Positions 1 to 8,356 of a stretch of 64,000 bases of DNA are shown piece by piece. Every line of letters begins with the position of its first letter. Position 1 is the first letter of the stretch. Under the pieces are notes generated by a model. It saw only the letters and a program-made list of their open reading frames with translations, ran no database searches and had not been told where the DNA came from. Position numbers and translations under genes: made by a program. The DNA comes from Mycobacterium sp. IS-836 (GTDB lineage: Bacteria; Actinomycetota; Actinomycetes; Mycobacteriales; Mycobacteriaceae), in assembly GCF_001954275.1 (NCBI RefSeq), contig NZ_MBEU01000009.1:1-64000 (forward strand). The letters are read 5' to 3'.

Positions 1-77
1 ACCCGAGGTCTGCCTCGAACGCTCCCTCTTCGAGCCGGTGTTTGATCGTGGTGAGGAAACGTCCGGCATCCGCGCCG
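1..77. repeat. Perfect inverted copy of the dlaT 3' end at the window edge
   Basis: Bases 1-77 are the exact reverse complement of bases 995-1071, the last coding part of dlaT (position i pairs with 1072-i; the first mismatch is at base 78). From base 78 the sequence continues as the normal dlaT proline/alanine linker in frame. The block is therefore a fold-back junction inside dlaT. It probably marks the end of an assembly contig, because dlaT carries internally repeated lipoyl domains and linkers. A true inversion cannot be excluded from this window alone. Confidence 0.9.
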
Positions 78-1076
78 CCGCCGAAAGCCGAGCCCGCCGC
101 ACCCCAGCGGCCGGCGGCGGAGACCTCAACCGACGGCGCCCCATACGTGACCCCGCTGGTGCGAAAACTGGCCACCGAGAACAACATCGACCTCGCCGAG
201 GTGACGGGCACCGGTGTGGGCGGGCGCATCCGCAAGCAGGACGTGCTGGCCGCCGCCGAGAAGAAAGAAGAGGCCAAGAAGGCGCCCGCCCCGGCCGCGG
301 CGGCCCCCGCCGCCGCACCGGCCGCACCCACTCCGGCGCCCGCGCTGGCACACCTGCGCGGCACCACGCAGAAGGCCAGCAGGATCCGCCAGCTCACCGC
401 GGCCAAAACCCGCGAATCCCTGCAGGCGACAGCGCAACTCACCCAGACCCACGAGGTCGACATGACCAGGATCGTCGGGTTGCGGGCCAGGGCCAAGGCC
501 GCGTTCGCCGAGCGCGAGGGCGTGAACCTGACGTTCCTGCCGTTCATCGCCAAGGCCGTGATCGATGCGTTGAAGATTCACCCCAACATCAACGCCAGCT
601 ACAACGAGGACACCAAGGAGATCACCTACTACGACGCCGAGCATTTGGGCTTCGCCGTCGACACCGATCAAGGCCTGCTCTCCCCCGTGATCCACAACGC
701 CGGTGACCTGTCCCTGGCCGGGCTGGCACGGGCGATCGCCGACATCGCCGCCCGCGCCCGGTCGAGCAACCTGAAACCCGACGAGTTGTCCGGTGGCACC
801 TTCACGATCACCAACATCGGCAGCCAGGGCGCCTTGTTCGATACCCCGATCCTGGTCCCGCCGCAGGCCGCCATGCTGGGCACCGGCGCCATCGTCAAAC
901 GGCCGCGGGTGGTCGTCGATGAAAGCGGCAACGAGTCGATCGGCGTGCGCTCGGTGTGCTATCTCCCGTTGACCTATGACCACCGGCTGATCGACGGCGC
1001 GGATGCCGGACGTTTCCTCACCACGATCAAACACCGGCTCGAAGAGGGAGCGTTCGAGGCAGACCTCGGGTTGTGA
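78..1076 (+). CDS. dlaT: Dihydrolipoamide acyltransferase (E2 of pyruvate dehydrogenase), 5'-partial
   Basis: E2 core component of pyruvate dehydrogenase; in M. tuberculosis DlaT also serves the peroxynitrite reductase/peroxidase system with AhpC, AhpD and Lpd. What remains is the end of an A/P-rich linker, the peripheral subunit (E3/E1)-binding domain ([10 protein letters not shown]... with [13 protein letters not shown]), a second Ala/Pro linker, and the whole catalytic acyltransferase domain ending with the active-site motif [13 protein letters not shown]. The N-terminal lipoyl domains are missing: the gene is interrupted by the inverted block at 1-77, so the true start is not in this window. 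The Rv2216-like gene starts 4 bases after the stop. The window also carries lipB/lipA, which make the lipoyl cofactor, and aceE (E1). Confidence 0.95.
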
Positions 1077-1080
1077 TGAC

Positions 1081-2004
1081 GTGTCCCGAGCTGGTCATCA
1101 CGCCGTCATCGCGATAGCGGGTTCGTCCGGCCTGATCGGCTCGGCCCTCGCGGCGGCACTGCGCGCGGCAGACCACACGGTGCTGCGCATCGTGCGCCGC
1201 ACACCGGCGAATTCCGAGGAACTGCACTGGAATCCGGAAAGCGGCGAGTTCGACGTCGACGCACTCACCGACGTCGACGCCGTCGTCAACCTCTGCGGTG
1301 TCAACGTCGGCCAGCGTCGGTGGTCGGGCGCCTTCAAGCAGAGCTTGCGAGACAGCCGGATCGCCCCCACCGAGGTGCTGGCCAACGCGGTCGTCGACGC
1401 CGGGGTCGAAACGCTGATCAACGCCAGCGCGGTCGGTTTTTACGGCGACACCAAAGACCGAGTGGTCGACGAAAACGACCGAGCCGGAACGGGTTTCCTG
1501 GCCCAGCTGTGCGAAGACTGGGAAGCCGCCACGCTGCCGGCCCAATACGGCGGCGTCCGGGTTGTGCTGGCCCGCACCGGCCTGGTGCTGGCCCGCGCGG
1601 GCGGTGCGCTGCGCCGGATGCGGCCACTGTTCTCTGCCGGGCTCGGCGCCCGGCTGGGCAGCGGCCGCCAATACATGTCGTGGATCAGTCTCGAGGACGA
1701 GGTGCGGGCGCTGCTGTTCGCAATCTCAAACCCCACCCTGTCCGGCCCGGTGAACATGACCGGCCCGGCGCCCGTCACCAACGCCGAATTCACCACCGCC
1801 TTCGGCCGAGCGGTCAACCGCCCAACGCCGTTGTTGTTGCCCGGTTTCGCGGTGCGGGCCGCGCTGGGCGAATTCGCCGACGAAGGACTGCTGATCGGTC
1901 AGCGGGCCATCCCGTCCGCACTGGAGCGCGCCGGGTTCCAGTTCCACCACAACACCATCGGCGAAGCGCTCGGCTACGCCACCGCCCGGCGTGAGCGCGA
2001 TTAA
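1081..2004 (+). CDS. TIGR01777/YfcH-type epimerase (SDR), Rv2216 orthologue
   Basis: NAD(P)-binding extended short-chain dehydrogenase of the SulA/YfcH (TIGR01777) family; its substrate is unknown. The 307-residue protein opens with a Rossmann glycine motif ([12 protein letters not shown]). It contains the family-typical [10 protein letters not shown] and SAVGFYGD segments and ends in a DUF1731-like tail ([24 protein letters not shown]). The GTG at 1081 is preferred because it lies 4 bases after the dlaT stop and puts the glycine motif near the N-terminus; the open frame extends further upstream, but only inside dlaT. The gene overlaps the upstream leader of lipB and is probably cotranscribed with it. 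Confidence 0.88.
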   Translation: MSRAGHHAVIAIAGSSGLIGSALAAALRAADHTVLRIVRRTPANSEELHWNPESGEFDVDALTDVDAVVNLCGVNVGQRRWSGAFKQSLRDSRIAPTEVLANAVVDAGVETLINASAVGFYGDTKDRVVDENDRAGTGFLAQLCEDWEAATLPAQYGGVRVVLARTGLVLARAGGALRRMRPLFSAGLGARLGSGRQYMSWISLEDEVRALLFAISNPTLSGPVNMTGPAPVTNAEFTTAFGRAVNRPTPLLLPGFAVRAALGEFADEGLLIGQRAIPSALERAGFQFHHNTIGEALGYATARRERD

Positions 2005-2065
2005 GCCACATCACCCGACCGTCGCATCGCAAACCGCACCGGGCCCGAGTACCGTCACGAACGTG

Positions 2066-2770
2066 ATGGATTCCATCCGGTCGACTCCGACCGCGATCGA
2101 CGTCCGCCAGCTGGGCACGGTCGACTACCGCACCGCCTGGCAGCTGCAGCGCGATCTGGCCGACGCCAGGGTCGCCGGCGGGCCGGACACGCTGCTGCTT
2201 CTCGAGCACCCGTCGGTCTATACCGCCGGGCGGCGCACCGAAACGCACGAACGACCGGTCGACGGCACTCCCGGCATAGATGTTGTCGATACCGACCGCG
2301 GCGGCAAGATCACCTGGCACGGCCCGGGACAGTTGGTCGGCTACCCGATCATCAAGCTGGCCGAACCGCTCGATGTCGTCAATTACGTTCGGCGCCTTGA
2401 GGAATCGCTCATCATGGTGTGCGGCAACCTCGGTCTGGACACGAGCCGAATCGAAGGCAGGTCCGGGGTGTGGGTGCCCGCCGGCCCCGGCCGGCCCGCA
2501 CGCAAGGTCGCCGCCATCGGGGTGCGGGTGGCGCGCGCGACCACGCTGCACGGTTTCGCGCTCAACTGCGACTGCGATCTCAACGCGTTCAAGGCCATCG
2601 TGCCCTGCGGCATCAGCGATGCCGGGGTGACGTCGCTGTCCGCCGAACTCGGGCGCACGGTCACCGTCGAGGACGTCCGGGTCGCGGTTGCCGAAGCCGT
2701 CTGCCACGCGTTGGACGGGCGCCTCGCCCTTACCTGGCGACCGACCCCCGCCCGCGTAGCATCGACATAG
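2066..2770 (+). CDS. lipB: Octanoyl-[ACP]:protein N-octanoyltransferase LipB
   Basis: Transfers octanoate from acyl carrier protein to lipoyl domains, the first step of de novo lipoylation. At 234 residues it matches the usual length. The family signatures are visible: [15 protein letters not shown], the [17 protein letters not shown] core, and the catalytic dyad Lys147 ([10 protein letters not shown]) and Cys181 (IVPCGISD). The ATG at 2066 follows a long in-frame extension back to 1991 that shows no conserved sequence, and it gives the mycobacterial N-terminus. The stop overlaps the GTG of lipA by one base, indicating translational coupling. Confidence 0.96.
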   Translation: MDSIRSTPTAIDVRQLGTVDYRTAWQLQRDLADARVAGGPDTLLLLEHPSVYTAGRRTETHERPVDGTPGIDVVDTDRGGKITWHGPGQLVGYPIIKLAEPLDVVNYVRRLEESLIMVCGNLGLDTSRIEGRSGVWVPAGPGRPARKVAAIGVRVARATTLHGFALNCDCDLNAFKAIVPCGISDAGVTSLSAELGRTVTVEDVRVAVAEAVCHALDGRLALTWRPTPARVAST

Positions 2771-3723
2771 TGAGCTCGCCTAACTCTGTGGCGCCCGAAG
2801 GGCGCAAGTTGCTGCGCCTCGAAGTGCGCAACGCGCAGACCCCGATCGAGCGCAAACCGCCGTGGATCAAGACCCGGGCCCGGATGGGGCCGGAGTACAC
2901 CGAGTTGAAGAGCCTGGTCCGGCGGGAGGGCCTGCACACGGTCTGCGAAGAGGCCGGCTGCCCCAACATCTTCGAATGCTGGGAGGACCGCGAGGCCACC
3001 TTCCTGATCGGCGGTGACCAATGCACCCGCCGGTGTGACTTCTGCCAGATCGATACCGGGAAGCCCGCTCCGCTGGACCGCGACGAGCCCCGCCGGGTCG
3101 CCGAAAGCGTGCACACCATGGGGCTGCGCTACGCGACCGTCACCGGTGTCGCCCGCGACGACTTGGACGACGGCGGCGCGTGGCTGTACGCCGAGACCGT
3201 GCGCGCCATCAAGGAACTCAACCCCTCGACCGGCGTCGAGCTGTTGATTCCCGACTTCAACGGCGAACCCTCACGGCTCGCGGAGGTCTTCGAGTCGCGC
3301 CCAGAAGTGTTGGCGCACAACGTCGAAACCGTGCCCCGGATCTTCAAACGGATTCGGCCCGCGTTCACCTACCAACGCAGCCTTTCGGTGCTCACCGCGG
3401 CGCGCGACGCCGGCCTGGTCACCAAGAGCAACCTCATTCTCGGCCTGGGCGAAACCCCTGACGAGGTGCGCACCGCCCTGGCCGACCTGCGTGACGCCGG
3501 CTGCGACATCGTCACCATCACCCAGTACCTGCGGCCGTCGACGCGTCACCATCCCGTCGAGCGCTGGGTGCGACCCGAGGAGTTCGTTGAGTTCGCGGGG
3601 CACGCCGAGGGACTGGGGTTCTCCGGGGTGCTGGCCGGGCCCCTGGTGCGGTCGTCGTACCGGGCGGGCCGCCTCTACGAGCAGGCCGCACGCACCCGGG
3701 CCTCGGGCGCCTCGGCACGCTAG
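2770..3723 (+). CDS. lipA: Lipoyl synthase LipA
   Basis: Radical-SAM enzyme that inserts two sulfurs into protein-bound octanoyl groups. The 317-residue product has the auxiliary [4Fe-4S] ligands Cys59, Cys64 and Cys70 ([12 protein letters not shown]) and the radical-SAM ligands Cys85, Cys89 and Cys92 (CTRRCDFC). It also has the conserved [16 protein letters not shown] and QYLRPS segments. The GTG at 2770 shares one base with the lipB stop; a second GTG at 2788 would give the shorter N-terminus seen in M. tuberculosis. Together with lipB it supplies the lipoyl cofactor for DlaT. Confidence 0.96.
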   Translation: MSSPNSVAPEGRKLLRLEVRNAQTPIERKPPWIKTRARMGPEYTELKSLVRREGLHTVCEEAGCPNIFECWEDREATFLIGGDQCTRRCDFCQIDTGKPAPLDRDEPRRVAESVHTMGLRYATVTGVARDDLDDGGAWLYAETVRAIKELNPSTGVELLIPDFNGEPSRLAEVFESRPEVLAHNVETVPRIFKRIRPAFTYQRSLSVLTAARDAGLVTKSNLILGLGETPDEVRTALADLRDAGCDIVTITQYLRPSTRHHPVERWVRPEEFVEFAGHAEGLGFSGVLAGPLVRSSYRAGRLYEQAARTRASGASAR

Positions 3724-3754
3724 CCGACTCCGCACGTACGTATCCTTGGTGACT

Positions 3755-4507
3755 ATGGCTAAACCCCGCACTGCCGCCGAGAACAAGGCCGCCAGGGCGC
3801 AGGCGCAGGCCGCGCGCAAGGCGGCCGCGCGGGAGCGCCGCGCCCAGTTGTGGCAGGCGTTCAACATTCAGCGCCGGGAGGACAAGCGCCTGCTGCCGTA
3901 CATGATCAGCGCGTTCGTGCTGATCGTCGGCGCCTCGGTGGCCGCCGGCATCCTGGTCGGCGGATTCACCATGATCAGCCTGATCCTGCTCGGCGTGGTG
4001 CTGGGCGGCTTGGTCACCTTCATCATCTTCAGCCGCCGCGCGCAGCGGTCGATCTACCGCAAAGCCGAAGGTCAGACCGGCGCCGCGGCGTGGGTGCTGG
4101 ACAATCTGCGCGGCAAGTGGCGGGTGACCCCCGGCGTCGCCGCGACGGGTCACTTCGACGCCGTGCATCGGGTCCTCGGCCGGCCCGGCGTCATCTTGGT
4201 CGGCGAGGGAGCGGCCGCCCGCGTCAAACCGCTCGTGGCCCAGGAGAAAAAGCGCACCGCGCGGCTGGTCGGCGACGTGCCGATCTACGACATCATCGTC
4301 GGCACCGGCGAGGGCGAGATTCCGCTGGGCAAACTGGAGCGCCACCTGACCCGGCTTCCGGCCAACATCACCGTCAAGCAGATGGACAACCTGGAGTCGC
4401 GGTTGGCCGCGCTGGGAACGCGGGCCGGTGCCGCCGTCATGCCGAAGGGGCCGCTGCCGAACGCCGGCAAGATGCGCGGCGTGCAGCGCACCGTCCGCCG
4501 CAAGTAG
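3755..4507 (+). CDS. DUF4191 membrane protein, Rv2219 orthologue
   Basis: Conserved actinobacterial membrane protein of unknown function, 250 residues. A basic, Ala-rich N-terminal stretch precedes two adjacent hydrophobic segments at about residues 48-68 and 72-92 (PYMISAFVLIVGA and MISLILLGVVLGG). A cytoplasmic C-terminal domain of about 150 residues follows (KWRVTPGVAATGHFDAVHRV, VGEGAAARVKPL) and ends in a very basic tail (GVQRTVRRK). It lies 31 bases after lipA, so cotranscription is likely. It converges with the RDD gene on the other strand. Confidence 0.85.
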   Translation: MAKPRTAAENKAARAQAQAARKAAARERRAQLWQAFNIQRREDKRLLPYMISAFVLIVGASVAAGILVGGFTMISLILLGVVLGGLVTFIIFSRRAQRSIYRKAEGQTGAAAWVLDNLRGKWRVTPGVAATGHFDAVHRVLGRPGVILVGEGAAARVKPLVAQEKKRTARLVGDVPIYDIIVGTGEGEIPLGKLERHLTRLPANITVKQMDNLESRLAALGTRAGAAVMPKGPLPNAGKMRGVQRTVRRK

Positions 4508-4522
4508 CGGCCAATATCCAAT

Positions 4523-4948
4523 TCAGCGCCGCACGACGGCCGTGCCGGTCACCCGGTCCTGCAGCCCGCGCCCATCCCAGTCGGTGAACAAGGGCGGGAC
4601 CACCAACCCGACGAGCAGTCCCCGCACCGCCAGCCGGCCCAGCCCGAGCCGGCCGTCGAGCGCCACCACACCCAGCCCCAGCACCAATTGCCCGGGTGTG
4701 AAACCAAACAGGCGGACGGCGACGACACCGAGCACCCACCAAACAACCAGCACCGAGGTCGCCAACATCTCCTTGGAGATGACACCGAAACCCATCGCCA
4801 GCGCCGCCAGGCCGTAGGAGATCAGCCAGTCGATGAGCAACGCCACCAGCCGTTTTCCCATCGGCGCCAGCGATCCCGGCCCGCGTTCGGGCAACCCGAG
4901 CGCCTCGCCGGGATAGGCCGGGCGCGATCCCGGTGTCCCCGCCGTCAT
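4523..4948 (-). CDS. RDD-family small membrane protein, Rv2219A orthologue
   Basis: RDD-family integral membrane protein of 141 residues; its function is unknown. The family Arg-Asp pattern appears as KRLVALLIDWLISYGLAAL, followed by hydrophobic segments around residues 36-55, 62-82 and 106-120 and the typical FGFTPGQLVLGL stretch. The ATG at 4948 (MTAGTPG) fits the known short form; the open frame runs on upstream into the glnA1 coding region without conservation. Its upstream region is shared divergently with glnA1. Confidence 0.82.
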   Translation of the reverse strand: MTAGTPGSRPAYPGEALGLPERGPGSLAPMGKRLVALLIDWLISYGLAALAMGFGVISKEMLATSVLVVWWVLGVVAVRLFGFTPGQLVLGLGVVALDGRLGLGRLAVRGLLVGLVVPPLFTDWDGRGLQDRVTGTAVVRR

Positions 4949-5080
4949 CGGCCGGCCGTCTCGGTCCGAAAAGAGGACAGCCCGACGCTGCGCCGCCGGG
5001 CGAGACCAGTTACGATCTTGCGGTCCATGGGCCCCACAATAGAACCCGACCTGTGCTCCGCTTTCTGTCGTGGGACGCGT

Positions 5081-5138
5081 GGTCACGTAACCTCCGTGCA
5101 ACACGTGGTTGACGGGTGGGCAATATCGTCTCCATAGC
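5081..5138 (+). promoter_or_regulatory. Candidate glnA1 promoter and upstream near-palindrome
   Basis: A -35-like TTGACG (5109-5114) is followed after 18 bases by CATAGC (5133-5138), a moderate match to a housekeeping promoter. Seventeen bases upstream of the -35 lies GGTCACGTAACC (5081-5092), symmetric in 10 of 12 positions, which could bind a nitrogen regulator such as GlnR. The assignment rests only on pattern and position. Confidence 0.35.
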
Positions 5139-5174
5139 GTCAGGCCGCGGATTACCAAGGTAAAGGAGCATTCA

Positions 5175-6611
5175 GTGACGGAAAAGACGCCCGACGACGT
5201 CTTCAAACTCGCCAAGGACGAGGACGTCGAATTTGTCGACGTCCGGTTCTGTGACCTGCCCGGCATCATGCAGCACTTCACGATTCCGATTTCGTTCTTC
5301 GACGAGAGCGTCTTCGAGGACGGTTTGGCCTTCGACGGCTCATCGATTCGCGGGTTCCAGTCGATCCACGAATCCGACATGCTGCTCCTCCCCGATCCGG
5401 CGACCGCGCGCATCGACCTGTTCACCGAAGCCAAGACGCTGAACCTGAACTTCTTCGTCCACGACCCGTTCACCCTCGAGCCCTACTCGCGCGACCCCCG
5501 CAACATCGCGCGTAAGGCGGAGAACTACCTGATCAGTACCGGCGTCGCCGACACCGCGTATTTCGGCGCGGAGGCGGAGTTCTACATCTTCGACTCGGTG
5601 AGCTTCGACTCGCGCACCAACGGCTCCTTCTACGAGGTGGACGCGATCTCGGGGTGGTGGAACACCGGCGCCCCCAACGAAACCGACGGGAGCCCCAACC
5701 GCGGTTACAAGGTCCGCCCCAAAGGTGGGTACTTCCCCGTTGCCCCCGTCGACCACTATGTCGACCTGCGCAGCAGGATGCTGCACAACCTGATCGCGTC
5801 GGGCTTCAGCCTGGAGAAGGGCCACCACGAGGTGGGTAGCGGCGGCCAGGCCGAGATCAACTACAAGTTCAACACGCTGCTGCATGCGGCCGACGACATG
5901 CAGCTGTACAAGTACATCGTCAAGAACACCGCGTGGCAGGCGGGCAAGACGGTCACCTTCATGCCGAAGCCGCTGTTCGGCGACAACGGCTCAGGCATGC
6001 ACACGCACCAGTCGCTGTGGAAGGACGGCAGCCCGCTGATGTACGACGAAACGGGCTACGCCGGTCTGTCGGACACCGCCCGCCACTACATCGGTGGACT
6101 GCTGCATCACGCGCCCTCGCTGCTGGCGTTCACCAACCCGACGGTGAACTCCTACAAGCGGCTGGTTCCGGGCTTCGAGGCGCCGATCAACCTGGTGTAC
6201 AGCCAGCGCAACCGTTCGGCATGTGTCCGCATCCCGATCACCGGCAGCAACCCGAAGGCCAAGCGGCTGGAGTTCCGTTGCCCCGACTCGTCGGGCAACC
6301 CATACCTGGCGTTCTCGGCGATGCTGATGGCCGGCCTGGACGGCATCAAGAACAAGATCGAGCCGCAGGCGCCGGTCGACAAGGACCTCTACGAGCTGCC
6401 GCCCGAAGAAGCCGCCAACATCCCGCAGGCGCCCACCCAGCTGTCCGCGGTGATCGACCGCCTGGAAGAGGACCACGAATACCTCACCGAGGGAGGCGTT
6501 TTCACGCCCGACCTGATCGAGACGTGGATCAGCTTCAAGCGCGAGAACGAGATCCTGCCGGTCCAGATCCGGCCGCACCCCTACGAGTTCTCGCTGTACT
6601 TCGACGTCTAG
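5175..6611 (+). CDS. glnA1: Glutamine synthetase type I (GlnA1)
   Basis: ATP-dependent ligation of ammonia to glutamate; in pathogenic mycobacteria it is also released and linked to poly-glutamate/glutamine in the wall. The 478 residues match M. tuberculosis GlnA1. Visible signatures are the FDGSSIRGF beta-grasp motif, the EAEFYIFD and [13 protein letters not shown] metal/substrate segments, the [19 protein letters not shown]-binding region, and NRSACVRIP. The adenylylation target is Tyr406 in KDLYELP, the substrate of the GlnE encoded in this window. The GTG at 5175 has a strong ribosome binding site (TAAAGGAG, ending 7 bases upstream). It is probably transcribed alone, with hairpins following the stop. 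Confidence 0.97.
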   Translation: MTEKTPDDVFKLAKDEDVEFVDVRFCDLPGIMQHFTIPISFFDESVFEDGLAFDGSSIRGFQSIHESDMLLLPDPATARIDLFTEAKTLNLNFFVHDPFTLEPYSRDPRNIARKAENYLISTGVADTAYFGAEAEFYIFDSVSFDSRTNGSFYEVDAISGWWNTGAPNETDGSPNRGYKVRPKGGYFPVAPVDHYVDLRSRMLHNLIASGFSLEKGHHEVGSGGQAEINYKFNTLLHAADDMQLYKYIVKNTAWQAGKTVTFMPKPLFGDNGSGMHTHQSLWKDGSPLMYDETGYAGLSDTARHYIGGLLHHAPSLLAFTNPTVNSYKRLVPGFEAPINLVYSQRNRSACVRIPITGSNPKAKRLEFRCPDSSGNPYLAFSAMLMAGLDGIKNKIEPQAPVDKDLYELPPEEAANIPQAPTQLSAVIDRLEEDHEYLTEGGVFTPDLIETWISFKRENEILPVQIRPHPYEFSLYFDV

Positions 6612-6624
6612 GTCGGCTAACGCT

Positions 6625-6682
6625 CTGGGCTGCGGCGACGCCCAGCTAACCCCCTGACCCGCGGCCCAGCCACGGGTCAGGG
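6625..6682 (+). terminator. Tandem hairpins after glnA1
   Basis: Two inverted repeats follow the glnA1 stop: CTGGGC (6625-6630) with GCCCAG (6640-6645), and a perfect 10-bp stem CCCTGACCCG (6652-6661) with CGGGTCAGGG (6673-6682) closing an 11-base loop. There is no T-tract, as is common for mycobacterial terminators. Confidence 0.6.
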
Positions 6683-6773
6683 ATGGGCAAGAGCTTGGGA
6701 TCGGTAGCAGCGCGGGCGGTGTCCACTTGGTGCGAGTCCCACTACGGGGCTGAGACCAAGCGAAGGCACCACC

Positions 6774-7220
6774 ATGAAACGAACGCCGCAATTTGCGCGT
6801 ATTCCCTGTACACGCTTGGCCGCCGCGGAGAATAATCCCAGGTTCGTGAGGCGAGCAATCGTCGGCTTATCAACGGCTGTGCTGCTGTGGGGCGGCGTCG
6901 CGGGCGTGGTGGCGATGAGCACCGGTACCGCCCAGGCCCAGCCCGGTCCCGTGCCGCTGGATAACCATGCCTGGCCGGGCTGCCCCGATGACCACCCCGC
7001 GGGGCCATGCCGCTGGTGCCCCGGGATGGCACCGGTGCACACCGGAAATCAGCGCGTGAACCCAGTAATTTGGGACAACAACGTCTGCCACACCTACTGG
7101 TATGTCACGCCCGGGCAGGGAAATGTTGCTCAAAACATTTTCGAGGGCGACAGTCCGCCACCACCGCCGCCGGCACCACCGGGCCTCAAGTTCTGCCCGA
7201 TCCCGCCTTGGTGTCCGTGA
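6774..7220 (+). CDS. Small secreted Cys/Pro-rich protein, unknown function
   Basis: I do not recognise a named family. The 148-residue product has a hydrophobic signal segment (about residues 27-50) and a likely signal peptidase site after STGTAQA. The mature part is about 90 residues with cysteines in the pattern C-x8-C-x2-C, further single cysteines, and a run of prolines before a C-terminal KFCPIPPWCP. The ATG at 6774 has an AAGG site 8 bases upstream. An in-frame GTG at 6846 would give a more usual signal peptide and is a real alternative. It points towards the minus-strand secreted-protein genes and shares a cysteine pattern with the protein at 8357-9625. Confidence 0.62.
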   Translation: MKRTPQFARIPCTRLAAAENNPRFVRRAIVGLSTAVLLWGGVAGVVAMSTGTAQAQPGPVPLDNHAWPGCPDDHPAGPCRWCPGMAPVHTGNQRVNPVIWDNNVCHTYWYVTPGQGNVAQNIFEGDSPPPPPPAPPGLKFCPIPPWCP

Positions 7221-7236
7221 CCTAGCGGGAACCCTG

Positions 7237-7455
7237 TTAGCCGCAAAGTTGGCCCAGCTGGCCGTGATTGGAGCTCGCATCGCACTGGGTCTGCTCGCGT
7301 CTGGTGATGTAATCGCTGATGCAATCCTGGTAGGCAGCGGGATCGGTGATGGCGGCACAGGGGTCGTCGCCGGCGTGTGCTTGTGGTGGCGGAATGCCGA
7401 CGGGCGCCAGCACTACGGTTGCTCCCGCCAACACGGTCAATATTGCCCTCTTCAT
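7237..7455 (-). CDS. Small secreted four-cysteine protein, unknown function
   Basis: A 72-residue product with an obvious signal peptide (MKRAIL then a hydrophobic core, cleavage expected after PPPQAHA) and a mature part of about 45 residues. The mature part carries four cysteines (DPCAAI, QDCISDYI, QTQCDA, QLCG) that could form two disulfides. It resembles the many short DUF732-like or orphan secreted proteins of mycobacteria, but I cannot assign it. The ATG has a good AAGGAAG ribosome site. It is the last gene of a probable operon with the PhyH-like and proline-rich genes upstream on the same strand. Confidence 0.65.
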   Translation of the reverse strand: MKRAILTVLAGATVVLAPVGIPPPQAHAGDDPCAAITDPAAYQDCISDYITRREQTQCDASSNHGQLGQLCG

Positions 7456-7479
7456 GGTTCTTCCTTTTTCTCACGGGGC

Positions 7480-8337
7480 CTACGGGCCCTGTTCTAACAG
7501 GCGTAGCGGGTGCAGGCCGTCGACCGCGCCGACGAATGGCGGGTGGATGCTGTAGCCCAGCATGCGCCGAATGTCATCGGATACGTTGCGAGCGATTTCG
7601 CGCGATATGGACAACGTGAAGGCTTCCATCGGCCGCAGCCACGGTTGGCAGTACTGCGCGGTGACCGCGAGGCGCTCCCGATCACTGTTGTTGGCGCCCC
7701 CACCGTGCCAGAGGGTGCCCACGAAAAAGACGCACGAGCCGGCGGGCATGACGACCGGTAGCGCGTGATCGCGCGAGCCGGGCCGGCGCTTGCCCCAGCG
7801 GTGGCTGCCGGGGTACAGCACCGTGGCGCCGTTGTCGGCCGTGAAATCGTCGATCGCCCAAATCGTTGCCGCCGCCAGCGGTGCCCGTGGCCGCGGAATC
7901 GGGTAGAAGCCGTCGTCATGGTGAGCCAGCTGCGCGGCCTCGCCGGGCTGAATGTTGATGGCCTGCAAGGCCGAAAGCAGGTAGTTGGGCATCAGCAGCC
8001 GGTCGAGCACCGCGAGCACCCGGGGATGGTCGACGAGGCGATCGCAGACCCGGGTCCTGCTCAGCACGCTGTAGATGCGCTGGGTGCGACGGCCCTCGAA
8101 CGAGTTGCGTCCGGTGTGCCCGAGCCACGGGCGCACGACCTCCCGAATCTGTGCGCACTCCTCGGCGCTGAGCAGGTTCTCCCAGATGACGTAGCCGTCG
8201 CGCTCGAGCGCGGTCATGTCGGCGTCAGCGACTGAGCCGTCGACCGTGCTGCCGCCGGTCGGTGTCCGCTTGTACCGTTGCGCCAGATCGCCCCTGAGAT
8301 CCTCCAGTGTTGTCACGGAGTCATCGTCGAGGTTCAT
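7480..8337 (-). CDS. Phytanoyl-CoA dioxygenase (PhyH) family protein
   Basis: Predicted Fe(II)/2-oxoglutarate-dependent oxygenase of 285 residues. It has the first two iron ligands in an H-x-D arrangement (LAHHDDGFYPIP), the DNGATVLYPGSHRWGK segment typical of PhyH proteins, and the distal histidine plus 2-oxoglutarate-binding arginine (LWHGGGANNSDRERLAVT). The substrate is unknown; small hydroxylations of lipids or natural products are typical of the family. It starts 19 bases after the proline-rich surface protein gene and precedes the small secreted protein gene, all on the minus strand. Confidence 0.8.
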   Translation of the reverse strand: MNLDDDSVTTLEDLRGDLAQRYKRTPTGGSTVDGSVADADMTALERDGYVIWENLLSAEECAQIREVVRPWLGHTGRNSFEGRRTQRIYSVLSRTRVCDRLVDHPRVLAVLDRLLMPNYLLSALQAINIQPGEAAQLAHHDDGFYPIPRPRAPLAAATIWAIDDFTADNGATVLYPGSHRWGKRRPGSRDHALPVVMPAGSCVFFVGTLWHGGGANNSDRERLAVTAQYCQPWLRPMEAFTLSISREIARNVSDDIRRMLGYSIHPPFVGAVDGLHPLRLLEQGP

Positions 8338-8356
8338 CGGTCCTGGCCCTTCCTTC

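Noticed and set aside
38..706. A plus-strand open frame starting inside the first 77 bases
   Set aside because: It reads the inverted fold-back block and then a wrong frame of dlaT.
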